In this document: piece after piece, positions 43,150 to 52,516 of the stretch
How the letters are laid out: every line of letters begins with the position of its first letter
Numbering within the stretch: the first letter of the stretch is position 1
Assembly (NCBI RefSeq): GCF_014203695.1
Contig: NZ_JACHJO010000010.1
Coordinates: forward strand, 11,454 to 75,453
DNA length: 64,000 nucleotides
Direction of reading: 5' to 3'
Origin: Nocardiopsis algeriensis
GTDB lineage: Bacteria > Actinomycetota > Actinomycetes > Streptosporangiales > Streptosporangiaceae
The notes under the pieces: generated by a model
What the model was told of the DNA's origin: nothing
What the model saw: only the letters and a program-made list of their open reading frames with translations
The model's database searches: none
Position numbers and translations under genes: made by a program

Positions 43150-44274
43150 CTACTCGGGCTTCGCCCCGGAATCGGTCCCCGTGTCACCGGCTTCGTTCTC
43201 GGTCGAGCCCTCGCCAGTAGATCGCTCAGGGCTCGGGTGGTATTCCGTGCCGACGTCCTCAGCTGCGTTTTTGTCCGTTTCGCTGCCGGTGGGGAGAGAG
43301 GAATCCTCGCTGTCCAGGGCACTGTAGACGGTGCTGTCGTTGCCCTCACTGTCGGGTGTGGTGCCGAACACCTGGGTTCCGGCGTCGGCGCCGTGGGGCA
43401 GCACCGCGCTGGAGAAGGAGTCGATGCGGCGGCCGGCCCAGACGAAGTAGGCGAGGGCGCCGAGGAAGACCAGGACGGAGGTCCAGTTGTTCAGGCGCAG
43501 GCCGAGGAAGTCGTTGGCCGGGTCGACGCGCAGGTACTCGATCCAGAAACGGCCGACGCAGTAGCCCATGACGTAGAGGGCGAAGAGGCGGCCGCCCTGG
43601 AGGGCGCCCTCGAAGCGGCGGCCGGCCCAGGCCAGGAGGACGGCCAGGCCCAGGCACCACAGGGACTCGTAGAGGAAGGTGGGGTGGTAGGTGGTGACAC
43701 CGAACTCCATGCCCGGGCGCAGGGCGCCGTTGGGGAAGGGGCTGATCTCCACGGCCCAGGGCAGGTCGGTGGGGCGGCCGAAGAGTTCCTGGTTGAAGTA
43801 GTTGCCCCAGCGGCCGATGGCCTGGGCCAGGGGAAGGGTGGGGGCGATGGCGAAGGACAGCTTGGACATGGACAGGCCGCGCTTGCGCGCCACCAGCCAC
43901 ACACCGAGGGCGCCCATGGGAATGGCTCCCCAGATACCGAGGCCGCCTTCCCACACGTACAGGGCCCGGATGGGTTCGCGTCCCTCGGCGAAGTACAGCT
44001 GGGCGTCGCTGATGACGTGGTAGAGGCGGCCGCCGATCAGGCCCAGGACCACGGCCCACACGGCCATGTCCATGATGGTGCCCTGTTCGCCGCCCATGGC
44101 GGCCCATCGGCGTTCGCTCCAGAAGACGGCGACGACGACACCCGCGAGGATGCACAGGGCGTAGAAGTGGATCTCCAGCGGACCGAGGGGGATCGAGTTG
44201 ACCTGCGGACTGGGGATGGCCGCGAGGGCGCGGCCGTACGCGGCCGCGCCCTCGATAGCTGTCGACGGTGTCAC
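43150..44274 (-). CDS. lgt: Prolipoprotein diacylglyceryl transferase
   Basis: 374 aa from GTG 44274. Transfers diacylglycerol to the lipobox Cys of prolipoproteins. Seven membrane helices with GGRLYHVISDAQ, AIGRWGNYFNQELFGRPT (the Lgt signature) and GVTTYHPTFLYESLW. The last 85 residues are an acidic, Ser/Thr/Glu-rich tail, longer than in the enterobacterial enzyme. It serves the lipoproteins seen here at 10088 and 19643. Located 40 bases downstream of the DsbA-like gene, probably co-transcribed. Confidence 0.95.
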   Translation of the reverse strand: MTPSTAIEGAAAYGRALAAIPSPQVNSIPLGPLEIHFYALCILAGVVVAVFWSERRWAAMGGEQGTIMDMAVWAVVLGLIGGRLYHVISDAQLYFAEGREPIRALYVWEGGLGIWGAIPMGALGVWLVARKRGLSMSKLSFAIAPTLPLAQAIGRWGNYFNQELFGRPTDLPWAVEISPFPNGALRPGMEFGVTTYHPTFLYESLWCLGLAVLLAWAGRRFEGALQGGRLFALYVMGYCVGRFWIEYLRVDPANDFLGLRLNNWTSVLVFLGALAYFVWAGRRIDSFSSAVLPHGADAGTQVFGTTPDSEGNDSTVYSALDSEDSSLPTGSETDKNAAEDVGTEYHPSPERSTGEGSTENEAGDTGTDSGAKPE

Positions 44275-44314
44275 TGCTCTGCTCTCGGGTTCGCCCCGCG
44301 TGCGGGGGGTGGCT

Positions 44315-45301
44315 TCAGGAGTTCTGCTCGGCGTCGCCCCCGTCGCCCATCGGTTCGGTCCCGACCTCGCCGGGCTCGGCGGAGGAGATCGCCTCGGAGA
44401 GGCCCCGGACCGTCATGGCGGTGTCGTTGTCGAGCAACTCGCCGTTGATGTAGACGGAAGGCGTGCCGCGGAGCGCGTTGTCTCCGCTGAAGCGAGTGTA
44501 GGCGTTCCCCGTGGCCTCGATGATCTCGCCCGTGTAGGTACCGTCCAGGAACGAGGGGTCGTGGCCGTTGTCGGCTCCCCAGGCCAGCAGATCGCTCAGG
44601 ACCATGGTGCCGAGGGTCTCCTGCCCGATCTGCTCCTGGGCGTCCTGGGCCAGCGGGGGAAGGAAGTCCTCGGTGAAGCGGGAGACGACCTCGGCCTCCT
44701 CGTCGACGCGGGCGTCGAACTCCTCCTGCTGCTCGGGGGTGGGCCCGAGCTGGGCGAACCATTCCTTGAGCTGCTCGGGGGTGTAGCCCTCCCGGCCCTC
44801 GGTGGGCTGGTGCTCGAAGAGCAGGTCGTTGTACTGGACGAAGAGCCCGGCGTCGGCTGCGGCGCGTGCGGCGGCCGCCGAGCGCAGCGAGTTGCTGCTG
44901 ATGGGCACCTGCTGCTCGGCGAAGATGCTGATGGGCCGGTAGTGGACGACGGCCTCGCCCTGGGCGGCGCTCTCCTTGAGGAGGTCACCGGTGGTGAGCT
45001 CGAACTGGCGGCAGGCGGGGCACTGGTAGTCGGCGTAGACCTCGACGACGGGTGCCTCGGCGCCCTCGGCCGCCATGACGACGCTGCCGTCCTCCTGGAG
45101 GGTCTGGGGGGCGAGGTCGCCCGCGAAGTCCTCCTGGCGGTCGGCGTTGAGGACGGCATAGCCGATGCCGACGATGGCGAGGACGACGACCACGGCGATG
45201 CCGACGACGATGAGGTTCTTGCGGCGCTGGGCGGCCTTGCGCTCCTTGGCCCGCTGTTCCTTGAGTTTCTCGCGGGAGCGCCTGCGCGCTTCACTGCCCA
45301 T
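44315..45301 (-). CDS. Membrane-anchored DsbA-like thiol oxidoreductase
   Basis: 328 aa from ATG 45301, with GGGAAAG upstream. A basic coiled N-terminus (RRRSREKLKEQRAKERKAAQ) precedes one helix (NLIVVGIAVVVVLAIVGIGYAV). The outer thioredoxin-fold domain has VVEVYADYQCPACRQFEL with active-site Cys-Pro-Ala-Cys, and a cis-proline loop near RGTPSVYINGELL. It likely forms or isomerises disulfides outside the membrane. It lies between a MauE-like gene and lgt, and the MauE protein is a plausible electron partner. Confidence 0.92.
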   Translation of the reverse strand: MGSEARRRSREKLKEQRAKERKAAQRRKNLIVVGIAVVVVLAIVGIGYAVLNADRQEDFAGDLAPQTLQEDGSVVMAAEGAEAPVVEVYADYQCPACRQFELTTGDLLKESAAQGEAVVHYRPISIFAEQQVPISSNSLRSAAAARAAADAGLFVQYNDLLFEHQPTEGREGYTPEQLKEWFAQLGPTPEQQEEFDARVDEEAEVVSRFTEDFLPPLAQDAQEQIGQETLGTMVLSDLLAWGADNGHDPSFLDGTYTGEIIEATGNAYTRFSGDNALRGTPSVYINGELLDNDTAMTVRGLSEAISSAEPGEVGTEPMGDGGDAEQNS

Positions 45302-45363
45302 GTTCTTTCCCGGTTCTCTGCTGTGTGGGGTGGTGTGCTGCGTTCCGACCGCCGAGGGACGGG

Positions 45364-45909
45364 TCACCGGAACAGTCCGAGCGCCCGGTCGACGGCCAGG
45401 GGCGAGCGGGGCCAGAGGGCGATGACGGCGCCCATGGCGGCGAAGCCGATGTCACGTGCGATGGAGAGCCCGTAGGTGGTCTCCTCCGGGTCGACCTGCC
45501 CGCCGCCTCCGAAGCAGCCGCAGTCGATGCTCAGTCCGCGGGCCATGGCCGAGATGATTCCGGCGATGAAGACGAGCATGAGGAGCGTGGAGACCGCTCC
45601 TGTGAAGCGGGTGGCCAGGCCGAGCAGCAGCAGGACGGCCAGGGCGAGCTCGAAGAGCGGAAGGGTGTACCCGATGAGGCGGGCGATGTCGGGAGGGAAG
45701 AGGTCGTAGGCCTCGACCGCCTGCACGGACAGGGCCGGCGGGTACTTGGAGACCGCGGAGTAGAGGAGTACCCCGGCCAGGCCGAGCCGGCAGGCGAGGG
45801 TGAGCCAGGGCTGGACCGTGTTCCAGCGTGCACCGGTGCCGGGCCGGGAGGAGGTGGGGGACGTGTCCGTCGCAGGGGTCTGGGACGAGGGGGTCTCGGT
45901 CTGCCGCAT
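45364..45909 (-). CDS. MauE/DoxX-family membrane protein
   Basis: 181 aa with four helices (LACRLGLAGVLLYSAVSKY, LIGYTLPLFELALAVLLLLG, VSTLLMLVFIAGIISAMARG, ARDIGFAAMGAVIALW). The motif LSIDCGCFGGGGQVDPEETTYGL with a Cys-Gly-Cys pair is typical of MauE, which is related to DsbB/VKOR-like electron-transfer proteins. It probably reoxidises the DsbA-like protein encoded 62 bases downstream, passing electrons to a quinone. This is inferred from family and neighbourhood. Confidence 0.88.
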   Translation of the reverse strand: MRQTETPSSQTPATDTSPTSSRPGTGARWNTVQPWLTLACRLGLAGVLLYSAVSKYPPALSVQAVEAYDLFPPDIARLIGYTLPLFELALAVLLLLGLATRFTGAVSTLLMLVFIAGIISAMARGLSIDCGCFGGGGQVDPEETTYGLSIARDIGFAAMGAVIALWPRSPLAVDRALGLFR

Positions 45910-46131
45910 GTTGTGCTCGCATGGTAGCTCTGGGTGATGCCAGCGATCCTACTGGCTGTGGCCGCCCCGGTTCCCGGAGTCAGGGGAACAGGGTGCGCCT
46001 GCGGGCGCCCGCCGCTGCCGGGGACAGCGCCATCACACCACCGCTGTGCCCGTGATGACAGCTTTTCCGGGCTCGGGAGGGCGCCCTCTCACCCGATTCT
46101 CACCTTGTTAACCCTGTGCTTGACCTGCACG
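45910..46131. other. Region upstream of the MauE-DsbA-Lgt unit
   Basis: About 220 bases with no gene. It must hold the minus-strand promoter of the MauE-DsbA-Lgt unit but I could not single out a convincing -35/-10 pair. Confidence 0.4.
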
Positions 46132-46172
46132 GAAAAGCGGTGGGGCGCCCTTCGGAGAGGGCGTCCCACCGC
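46132..46172 (-). terminator. Intrinsic terminator of trpCBA
   Basis: GCGGTGGGGCGCCC (46137-46150) and GGGCGTCCCACCGC (46159-46172) form a 14-bp stem with one mismatched or wobble pair. On the minus strand it is followed by TTTTCC. It lies about 60 bases after trpA. Confidence 0.9.
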
Positions 46173-46231
46173 CAGTGCCCGAGGCCCCGGACCCCCTGCC
46201 CGGACGTCCCCCGGGAAGGGGGCGTACGGCC

Positions 46232-47044
46232 TCAGCGGGCGCGGACGCCGGTGGCGAGCTCCCGGGCGAAGGACTCGACCGCGATCAGACCGGTCTCAAG
46301 GTCGGGGGCGTCCAGGACCCTCTGGCAGAAGCCGGTGCCGACGATGACGCCGTCGGCATAGGCGGCGACCTCGGCGGCCTGGGCCGCGTTGGAGATGCCC
46401 AGGCCCACGCAGACCGGCAGGCCGGAATCCCCGGCGGCCTCGCGGGTGCGCCGCACGAGGCCCTCGGCGGTGTCGGAGACCTGCTCGCGGGTACCGGTGA
46501 TGCCCATCAGCGACGCGGCGTAGACGAATCCTCGGCAGGCCCGGACGGTCAGGGCCAGGCGCCGGTCGGTGGAGGAGGGGGCGACGAGGAAGATCCGGTC
46601 CAGGCCCTCCCGGTCACCGGCGGCGATCCACTCCTCGGCCTCCTCGGGGAGGAGGTCGGGGGTGATCACGCCTGCTCCGCCCGCCTTGGCCAGGTTCTGG
46701 GCGAAACGCTCCACACCGTAGCGCTCGATGGGGTTCCAGTAGGACATGACGAGGGTGGCCGCGCCGGTGGCGGCGCCCGCCTCCACCACCCGGAACACGT
46801 CGTCGGTGGTGGTGCCCGCCTCCAGCGCCAGGTCGGCGGCGCGCTGGATGGTGGGGCCGTCCATCATGGGGTCGGAGTAGGGCAGGCCCACCTCGATGAC
46901 GTCGCAGCCGCCCGCGACCATGGCCTGGACGACGCGGATGGAGGACTCCACATCGGGAAATCCCGCGGGCATGTAGCCGATGAGGGCGGCCCGGCCCTCG
47001 CTGCGGGCCTGGGCCAGCTTGGTCTGCAGGGTCGTCCCGGTCAT
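46232..47044 (-). CDS. trpA: Tryptophan synthase alpha chain
   Basis: 270 aa from ATG 47044, overlapping the trpB stop as ATGA. Cleaves indoleglycerol phosphate and channels indole to Trp[34 protein letters not shown] with the catalytic Glu and Asp, and [15 protein letters not shown] are all intact. Last gene of the trpC-trpB-trpA unit. Confidence 0.97.
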   Translation of the reverse strand: MTGTTLQTKLAQARSEGRAALIGYMPAGFPDVESSIRVVQAMVAGGCDVIEVGLPYSDPMMDGPTIQRAADLALEAGTTTDDVFRVVEAGAATGAATLVMSYWNPIERYGVERFAQNLAKAGGAGVITPDLLPEEAEEWIAAGDREGLDRIFLVAPSSTDRRLALTVRACRGFVYAASLMGITGTREQVSDTAEGLVRRTREAAGDSGLPVCVGLGISNAAQAAEVAAYADGVIVGTGFCQRVLDAPDLETGLIAVESFARELATGVRAR

Positions 47045-48258
47045 GCCTGGTCCTCCGTGTCGACGAGGCCGAAGTAGGCGGCCGCGGTGTTGACGTCCTT
47101 GTCGCCGCGCCCAGAGAGGTTCACCAGCACGACGGCGTCGGGGCCGAGCCTCTCGCCCAGCTTGCGGGCCCCCGCGAGGGCGTGGGCGCTCTCGATGGCG
47201 GGGATGATTCCCTCGGTGCGGCACAGCAGCCGGAAGGCCTCCATGGCCTCGGCGTCGGTGATCGGCTCGTAGGAGGCGCGGCCGGTCTCGGCGAGGTAGG
47301 CGTGTTCGGGGCCCACCGCCGGATAGTCGAGCCCGGCGGAGATGGAGTGGCTGGGCAGGGTCTGGCCGTACTCGTCCTGGAGGACGAAGGTGCGGGCGCC
47401 GTGGAACACGCCGTGGCTGCCGGCGGTGATGGAGGCAGCGGTGCGCGGGGTGTCGGCACCCTCGCCGCCGGCCTCGAAGCCGTACAGGGCGACGGACTCG
47501 TCGGGGATGAACGCGGCGAAGATCGCCATGGCGTTGGACCCGCCGCCGACGCAGGCGGCGACGGCGTCGGGGAGGCGGCCGACGCGTTCGAGGACCTGCT
47601 CGCGGGCCTCGGCCCCGACGACGAAGTGCAGGTCGCGCACCAGCTTGGGGAAGGGGTGCGGACCGGCGACGGTGCCGAACAGGTAGTGGGTGCGGTCGAC
47701 GTTGGCCACCCAGTCGCGGAACGCCTCGTTGATGGCGTCCTTGAGGGTGCGGCTGCCGATGGTGACGGGGACGACCTCGGCGCCGAGCATGCGCATGCGG
47801 GCGACGTTGAGCGCCTGGCGGCGGGTGTCCTCCTCACCCATGTAGATGACACACTCCAGGCCCAGGAGGGCGCAGGCGGTGGCGGTGGCCACGCCGTGCT
47901 GTCCGGCCCCGGTCTCGGCGATGACACGGGTCTTGCCCATGCGCCTGGTGAGCAGGGCCTGGCCGAGCACGTTGTTGATCTTGTGCGAGCCGGTGTGGTT
48001 GAGGTCCTCGCGCTTGAGCAGGATGCGGGCGCCGCCGCAGTGCTCGGAGAAGTTGCGGGCCTCACTGAGGGCGCTGGGGCGGCCGGTGTAGTCCTTGAGG
48101 AGCTCGGCGAGCTCGGCCTGGAACGCGGGGTCCTGGCGGGCCTTCTCCCACTCGGTCTCGACCTCGTCGAGAGCGGCGACGAGCGCCTCGGGTGCGAAGC
48201 GGCCGCCGAAGCGGCCGTAGTGCCCGTGCGCGTCGGGCATCTGTCGGTTGTGGCTCAT
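47041..48258 (-). CDS. trpB: Tryptophan synthase beta chain
   Basis: 405 aa from ATG 48258 ([19 protein letters not shown]). PLP enzyme that joins indole and serine. The cofactor Lys is in [29 protein letters not shown] and [14 protein letters not shown] bind substrate and phosphate. The ribosome site is weak. The 236 bases between trpC and trpB hold a 10-bp hairpin (48386-48414) and no credible small gene. Confidence 0.97.
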   Translation of the reverse strand: MSHNRQMPDAHGHYGRFGGRFAPEALVAALDEVETEWEKARQDPAFQAELAELLKDYTGRPSALSEARNFSEHCGGARILLKREDLNHTGSHKINNVLGQALLTRRMGKTRVIAETGAGQHGVATATACALLGLECVIYMGEEDTRRQALNVARMRMLGAEVVPVTIGSRTLKDAINEAFRDWVANVDRTHYLFGTVAGPHPFPKLVRDLHFVVGAEAREQVLERVGRLPDAVAACVGGGSNAMAIFAAFIPDESVALYGFEAGGEGADTPRTAASITAGSHGVFHGARTFVLQDEYGQTLPSHSISAGLDYPAVGPEHAYLAETGRASYEPITDAEAMEAFRLLCRTEGIIPAIESAHALAGARKLGERLGPDAVVLVNLSGRGDKDVNTAAAYFGLVDTEDQA

Positions 48259-48385
48259 GGGACGTTCTTTTCTGGAAGGGCCGACGGCTCCCCCGCGGCC
48301 GCACGCGGCGGGGTGCGCGCGCCGACCGGTGGACGGCGCCGCGGGCCGTGCCCGGGCGCGCTCTGACATGGGTCAACGCGGCATC

Positions 48386-48414
48386 GGGAACCCGCGGTGG
48401 ATGTGCGGGTTCCC
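48386..48414 (-). repeat. 10-bp hairpin in the trpC-trpB gap
   Basis: GGGAACCCGC (48386-48395) and GCGGGTTCCC (48405-48414) are a perfect inverted repeat with a nine-base loop. There is no U-tract, so a processing or stability element is more likely than a terminator. Confidence 0.65.
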
Positions 48415-48494
48415 TAGAGCCATCGCCGTCTGCGGCCGGATGCGGCCGCGCGGGCGTTCGGTTCCGTCGCCGTTCCCATGGAGCTGTCGGTCTC

Positions 48495-49301
48495 CTAGTT
48501 GCGGTCCCGCAGCGCCGGGTGGGCGCCTGCGGTCACGAGGTCGGCGACCGCCTCACGCGGGTTGCGGCCGCGCACGAGGCTCTCTCCGACGAGGACGGCT
48601 CCCGCGCCGGCTCCGGCGTAGGCCAGCAGGTCGTGCGGGCCGCGGATGCCGGACTCGGCGATCTTGACGCGGTCGGAGGGGATGAGCGGGGCGAGCCGGG
48701 CGAAGGTGTCCCGGTCGACCTCCAGGGTCTTGAGGTTGCGTGCGTTGACGCCGATGACGGTGGCTCCGGCGTCGACGGCGCGGGCGACCTCCTCCTCGTC
48801 GTGGACCTCCACCAGGGGCATGAGTCCCAGCGAGCGGGCGCGCTCGATGAGGGAGACGAGGGCCTCCTGGGGAAGGGCGGCGACGATGAGCAGGACGGCG
48901 GAGGCACCGAAGACGCGGGCCTCCCAGAGCTGGTAGGAGCTGACCACGAAGTCCTTGCGCAGCAGGGGGACGTCGACGGCCTTGGCGACGGCCTGGAGGT
49001 CGGCCAGGCTGCCGTTGAAGCGGCGCTGCTCGGTGAGGACACTGATGAGGGAGGCGCCGCCGGCCTCGTAGTCGCGGGCGAGGGCCGCCGGGTCGGTGAT
49101 GGTCGCGAGGGGCCCCTTGGAGGGGCTGGCCCGCTTGACCTCGGCGATGACCTGCACACCGGGGCGGCGCAGAGCGGCTTCGGCGTCCTGGGGAGCGGGC
49201 ACGGACTCCGCCTGGGCCTTGAGGCTGTCCAGCGGGAGGGCCTCCTGCCGCTCGGCCAGGTCGGCGCGTACCCCGTCGAGGATGTCGTCGAGCACGCTCA
49301 C
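48495..49301 (-). CDS. trpC: Indole-3-glycerol phosphate synthase
   Basis: 268 aa from GTG 49301. Closes the indole ring in tryptophan synthesis. [53 protein letters not shown] and [26 protein letters not shown] are the family motifs, with catalytic Lys and Glu present. A monofunctional form without a TrpF domain; PriA (58439-59191) supplies TrpF activity. Confidence 0.96.
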   Translation of the reverse strand: MSVLDDILDGVRADLAERQEALPLDSLKAQAESVPAPQDAEAALRRPGVQVIAEVKRASPSKGPLATITDPAALARDYEAGGASLISVLTEQRRFNGSLADLQAVAKAVDVPLLRKDFVVSSYQLWEARVFGASAVLLIVAALPQEALVSLIERARSLGLMPLVEVHDEEEVARAVDAGATVIGVNARNLKTLEVDRDTFARLAPLIPSDRVKIAESGIRGPHDLLAYAGAGAGAVLVGESLVRGRNPREAVADLVTAGAHPALRDRN

Positions 49302-49464
49302 CAGTTACTGCCCCCTCGTGTTGTGGCCGGTCGCGGCGGCCGCCGGGGCGGCCCGCCGCGCGGCACGTCCGGCTGTCGGGCCGTCGCGCCGTGTGCTGGT
49401 CATCGTACCGACCCCGGTCGCACGGAGTGACGCCACCCCCCGGCACGGGCCGCGTCCGCCCCGC

Positions 49465-49815
49465 TCAGTAGGTGGTGTAACCGGGATCGGGGGCGTTTGC
49501 CGCACCGATGATGCCGATGGCCATGATGCCGAGCACGGCGACGACGTACAGGACGCCGAGGACGAAGGCGACGAGGCCGATGATCCCCATGATCTTGGCG
49601 ACCTTCGACGCATCCTGGGCGCCCGCGTAGTCGCCGGCCTGCCACTTGCCGCTGATCTGGAGGGAGAAGACGAGCCCGATGATCCCGGCGACGGCCGCGC
49701 AGCTGAGGATGCCCAGGATGTTGTGCACCAGATAGGTCTTCGGCATCTCCCCGGGAGGGGGACCGCCGTGTCCGTGGGGGATGCCGTAACCGGAGGGCGG
49801 CGGCGGGTAACTCAT
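49465..49815 (-). CDS. CD225/dispanin-family membrane protein
   Basis: 116 aa. A Pro/Gly/Tyr-rich N-terminus (MSYPPPPSGYGIPHGHGG) precedes two membrane segments in the CD225 pattern: YLVHNILGILSCAAVAGIIGLVFSLQ, then SKVAKIMGIIGLVAFVLGVLYVV, with the linker GKWQAGDYAGAQDAS. The family includes eukaryotic IFITM proteins, but the bacterial function is unknown. A second member lies at 50436. Confidence 0.85.
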   Translation of the reverse strand: MSYPPPPSGYGIPHGHGGPPPGEMPKTYLVHNILGILSCAAVAGIIGLVFSLQISGKWQAGDYAGAQDASKVAKIMGIIGLVAFVLGVLYVVAVLGIMAIGIIGAANAPDPGYTTY

Positions 49816-49848
49816 GTGGTGGGCCTTTCCGAGGAATTCACAGGGGGT

Positions 49849-50349
49849 TCACCAGCCGGGGAACAGAGGGGTTCCCGGGGCCAGGAAGGAGAACCAGGGG
49901 AGATTGCGTGCCACCCAGTACACCGTGATGGTCACCACGAGGGCCCACAGGAACCAGATCGGTGTGGGCCTGGGCGGTGTCGCGGGCGGCCTGACCGCCG
50001 TCCAGACCCAGCGCGCGTAGCCCCACAGGAGATAGGGGCCCAGCAGCAGGAGCAAGGGGTTCATGCTGGCGGCACCGAGGATATCGCCGTTGGTCGTCAG
50101 CGCGATCGCGCGCATGGTACCGCAGCCCGGGCAGAAGGTGCCGGTCATCATGAGCCACGGGCAGGTGGGGTAGTGGCCCGGCTCGTTGGGGTCGACGAAG
50201 TGCAGAAGTGTCGCACCGGCGAGGACGAGGCCTCCGAAACCCAGAGGCCAGAGCACGGGGGGCACCCGGTGCAGCCTGCGCAGGACGCGTTGTCCCAGCG
50301 GCAGGGTTCCTGACGGCTGGGTGGGGGTTTCGCTGTGGTGGGGCTGCAC
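49849..50349 (-). CDS. DUF2752 membrane protein
   Basis: 166 aa from GTG 50349. Three helices: PLGFGGLVLAGATLLHFVDP, MNPLLLLLGPYLLWGYARWV and IWFLWALVVTITVYWVARNL. The motif YPTCPWLMMTGTFCPGCGTMRA, with CxxC-type cysteines, is the DUF2752 signature. Function unknown. It lies between two dispanin genes on the same strand, an arrangement seen in other actinobacteria and suggestive of a joint membrane role. Confidence 0.85.
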   Translation of the reverse strand: MQPHHSETPTQPSGTLPLGQRVLRRLHRVPPVLWPLGFGGLVLAGATLLHFVDPNEPGHYPTCPWLMMTGTFCPGCGTMRAIALTTNGDILGAASMNPLLLLLGPYLLWGYARWVWTAVRPPATPPRPTPIWFLWALVVTITVYWVARNLPWFSFLAPGTPLFPGW

Positions 50350-50435
50350 GTGAACCAGCCTAGGGTCGGGGAGGTGCGGAAGCGGGCTCTGCCCCCGGGC
50401 GCCCGGTGCGCACGGGGGCAGGAGAACGCCGGCTG

Positions 50436-50795
50436 CTAGTACGTCGAGTACGTGGTGGTGGTGGCGGCACCGCCGACGATGACGCTGCACGCCATGGCGG
50501 CGGTCCACAGCACGATCCCGATGATGCCGAGGATGAAGGCGATCTTGGTCCACTTCTTCGCCTGGGCCTGGGCCGCCAGGGCGCCCGCCTGGTCGCCGCG
50601 GTTCCAGAGGTCGTTGACCTTGGTCGCGTTGACGATCGCGGGGATCGCGAAGGGCCAGCAGCAGAAGATGGCGACGATGGCCCAGGTCAGGCCGTTGTCG
50701 GGAGGAGTGGAACCGGGGGGCGGACCGTAGCCTCCTCCGGGCGGGCCGTAGCCGCCGCCGGGAGGACCTGCGGGGGGAGGGGGACCGTAGCTCAT
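50436..50795 (-). CDS. CD225/dispanin-family membrane protein (second copy)
   Basis: 119 aa from ATG 50795 with AGGAAAG seven bases upstream. The N-terminus is a repetitive Gly/Pro/Tyr stretch (GGGYGPPGGGYGPPPG). Two segments, LTWAIVAIFCCWPFAIPAIVNA and WTKIAFILGIIGIVLWTAAMA, flank GDQAGALAAQAQAKK, as in the copy at 49465. It probably inserts in the cytoplasmic membrane. Function unknown. Confidence 0.85.
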   Translation of the reverse strand: MSYGPPPPAGPPGGGYGPPGGGYGPPPGSTPPDNGLTWAIVAIFCCWPFAIPAIVNATKVNDLWNRGDQAGALAAQAQAKKWTKIAFILGIIGIVLWTAAMACSVIVGGAATTTTYSTY

Positions 50796-51046
50796 GAGAC
50801 CACTTTCCTGTGACAAGGGTTGGATGCGGCGCACACGCGGCACACCGGTTCCCACTGGGGCAGGGGCGAGGGCACCGGAGCGTGTCCGCCGCAGGCAGTT
50901 GCTTGCGCGGCCGGTTCGGCGGAGTGCTCCGCCGGACGGCCGCTGCGGCTGTTCAGTGCCGGTGGGGTGAATCTACCCGCCTTGCGGGACCTTCGTCCAT
51001 TTCCCCGTGCTCAGCGGCTTTTCAGCTGCTCTGGGCTACGGGCCCC

Positions 51047-51084
51047 GGACCCGGGGTGTGTTCCGCGGAACACGCCCCGGGTCC
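51047..51084 (-). terminator. Strong hairpin terminator
   Basis: GGACCCGGGG (51047-51056) and CCCCGGGTCC (51075-51084) enclose a nested TGTTCC/GGAACA stem. It lies six bases after the stop at 51090. There is no U-tract. Confidence 0.75.
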
Positions 51085-51089
51085 GTCGG

Positions 51090-51365
51090 TCACTTGGCCG
51101 CGAGGCGGGAGGACTCCCACTCCTCGCGGGTCGGGGGGACCGGGCGCGGGGCCTTGCGGCCCAGGCCGGCCTTCTTCATCGCGCCGGCGACGATCGCGAA
51201 CACGATGCTCGCGCCGAGGCCGACGGAGACCCACAGCATCAGGTCGCCACCGGCGACGATGGCGACGGCCGACACGGTCCAGGCCACGATCCAGGTTCCG
51301 GTGAGGAACCAGGCGGAAACGGTGTTGCCGTGGTCGTCGTGGTCGTCGTGGTGTTCGGCAGCCAT
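51090..51365 (-). CDS. Small two-helix membrane protein with His/Asp-rich N-terminus
   Basis: 91 aa. The N-terminus [19 protein letters not shown] has the HGNT-xxAW motif of a small actinobacterial family often found by trp genes. Two helices (GTWIVAWTVSAVAIVAGGDL and LWVSVGLGASIVFAIVAGAM) are followed by a short basic tail. The His/Asp cluster could bind metal; that is speculation. The gene starts where the Trp-associated membrane gene stops, so the two are coupled. Confidence 0.82.
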   Translation of the reverse strand: MAAEHHDDHDDHGNTVSAWFLTGTWIVAWTVSAVAIVAGGDLMLWVSVGLGASIVFAIVAGAMKKAGLGRKAPRPVPPTREEWESSRLAAK

Positions 51366-52060
51366 CAGGGCTTCTCCTTCGGTTCGGCCGACCGTCCGGT
51401 CGGCTGTGCGGGTGGGATCCCGTCCCCGGAGGCGGGGCGCGCGGGCACACCGGCGCCAGGGGCGTCGAGTGTGGGGTCGTCACCGGCGTCCAGCGATTTC
51501 CACAGGTCGGCAGGTGTCCCGGCCCGGTTCGCACGCGGTGCGGCAACTCGATCGTACCTGCTGCCCATGCCCGGCCAGGAGGGGGAGCGCAAGATCACAG
51601 CGGCCCCCGCCAGGAGCAGGAGCGCGGCTCCGGCCGCGGACATGACCGGCCCGGCCGCGGACAGCGCGGGCGCCTGGGCGGCCGAGGCGTTCCCGGCCGC
51701 TCCGGCGGCGTTCACCGCGGCCAGGAGCGCCTCGGGGCGGGTGGCGTTCCACACCGCGGCCAGGGCCAGGGCGGCTCCCGCGGCGACGAGGAGGCCGACG
51801 AGGCGGCGCAGCGTTCCCTTGGAGGCGTACAGGCCGGCGACCGCGGCCAGGCCTGCCCAGCCGATGCCGCTCAGGGTCCCGGTGAGGTCGGCACCGGTGA
51901 TCTCGACCCGGGTCGCGGTGACGGGCCCCGGGGCGGCGAGCTCGCCGGTGGCCCAGACGCGGCCCGCGGAGAACAGCAGCAGGCCCGCTCCCGCGACCAG
52001 GGCGAGCATCGCGGCGGCGTACTCGCCGCGTACCCGCCCGCCGGCGGCCGCGCCGCTCAC
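51365..52060 (-). CDS. Trp biosynthesis-associated membrane protein
   Basis: 231 aa from GTG 52060, overlapping the hisI stop. Four hydrophobic segments ([74 protein letters not shown]) and a disordered tail ending [10 protein letters not shown]. The pattern matches the conserved membrane protein found in actinobacterial tryptophan operons. Function not established; transport of an aromatic precursor has been an idea for such genes, not a demonstrated fact. Confidence 0.85.
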   Translation of the reverse strand: MSGAAAGGRVRGEYAAAMLALVAGAGLLLFSAGRVWATGELAAPGPVTATRVEITGADLTGTLSGIGWAGLAAVAGLYASKGTLRRLVGLLVAAGAALALAAVWNATRPEALLAAVNAAGAAGNASAAQAPALSAAGPVMSAAGAALLLLAGAAVILRSPSWPGMGSRYDRVAAPRANRAGTPADLWKSLDAGDDPTLDAPGAGVPARPASGDGIPPAQPTGRSAEPKEKP

Positions 52061-52401
52061 AGGAGCCGTCCGGCGTCGAAGCAGGTGCGGTCGCCGGTGT
52101 GGCAGGCACCGCCCTTCTGGTCGACGCGGACCAGGAGGGTGTCGCCGTCGCAGTCGAGGGCGACCGAGACCACGCGCTGGGTGTTGCCGGAGGTGGCGCC
52201 CTTGACCCAGTACTCGCGGCGGCTGCGCGACCAGTAGGTGGCGGCGCCGGTGGTGAGGGTGCGGTGCAGCGCCTCGTCGTCCATCCAGGCGAGCATGAGC
52301 ACCTCTCCCGTGTCGTGCTGCTGCACGACGGCGGGCACGAGGCCGTCCTCGTTGCGTGTGAGGCGGGCGGCGATGTCCGGGGAGAGGCTGGTGACGCTCA
52401 T
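52057..52401 (-). CDS. hisI: Phosphoribosyl-AMP cyclohydrolase
   Basis: 114 aa. Third step of histidine synthesis. [34 protein letters not shown] and [11 protein letters not shown] hold the zinc and magnesium ligands. There is no fused HisE domain. It is separated by about 5 kb from the main his operon and heads a unit that includes the Trp-associated membrane gene. Confidence 0.96.
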   Translation of the reverse strand: MSVTSLSPDIAARLTRNEDGLVPAVVQQHDTGEVLMLAWMDDEALHRTLTTGAATYWSRSRREYWVKGATSGNTQRVVSVALDCDGDTLLVRVDQKGGACHTGDRTCFDAGRLL

Positions 52402-52516
52402 GTCCCCAAGGTTAGGGGGGTCCGCCGACCGCCCTTCACCGGGGCGCGGTGAGCGCGGGTTAGAGTGCCTCGGCGAGGGCTGCCCGCCGGGGGCGGCCCG
52501 CCGACCGAGAGGACCC

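Noticed and set aside
48062-48376. A small basic frame between trpC and trpB, as a possible trpM-like gene
   Set aside because: It runs far into trpB in another frame, with no ribosome site and an Arg/Pro-rich translation.
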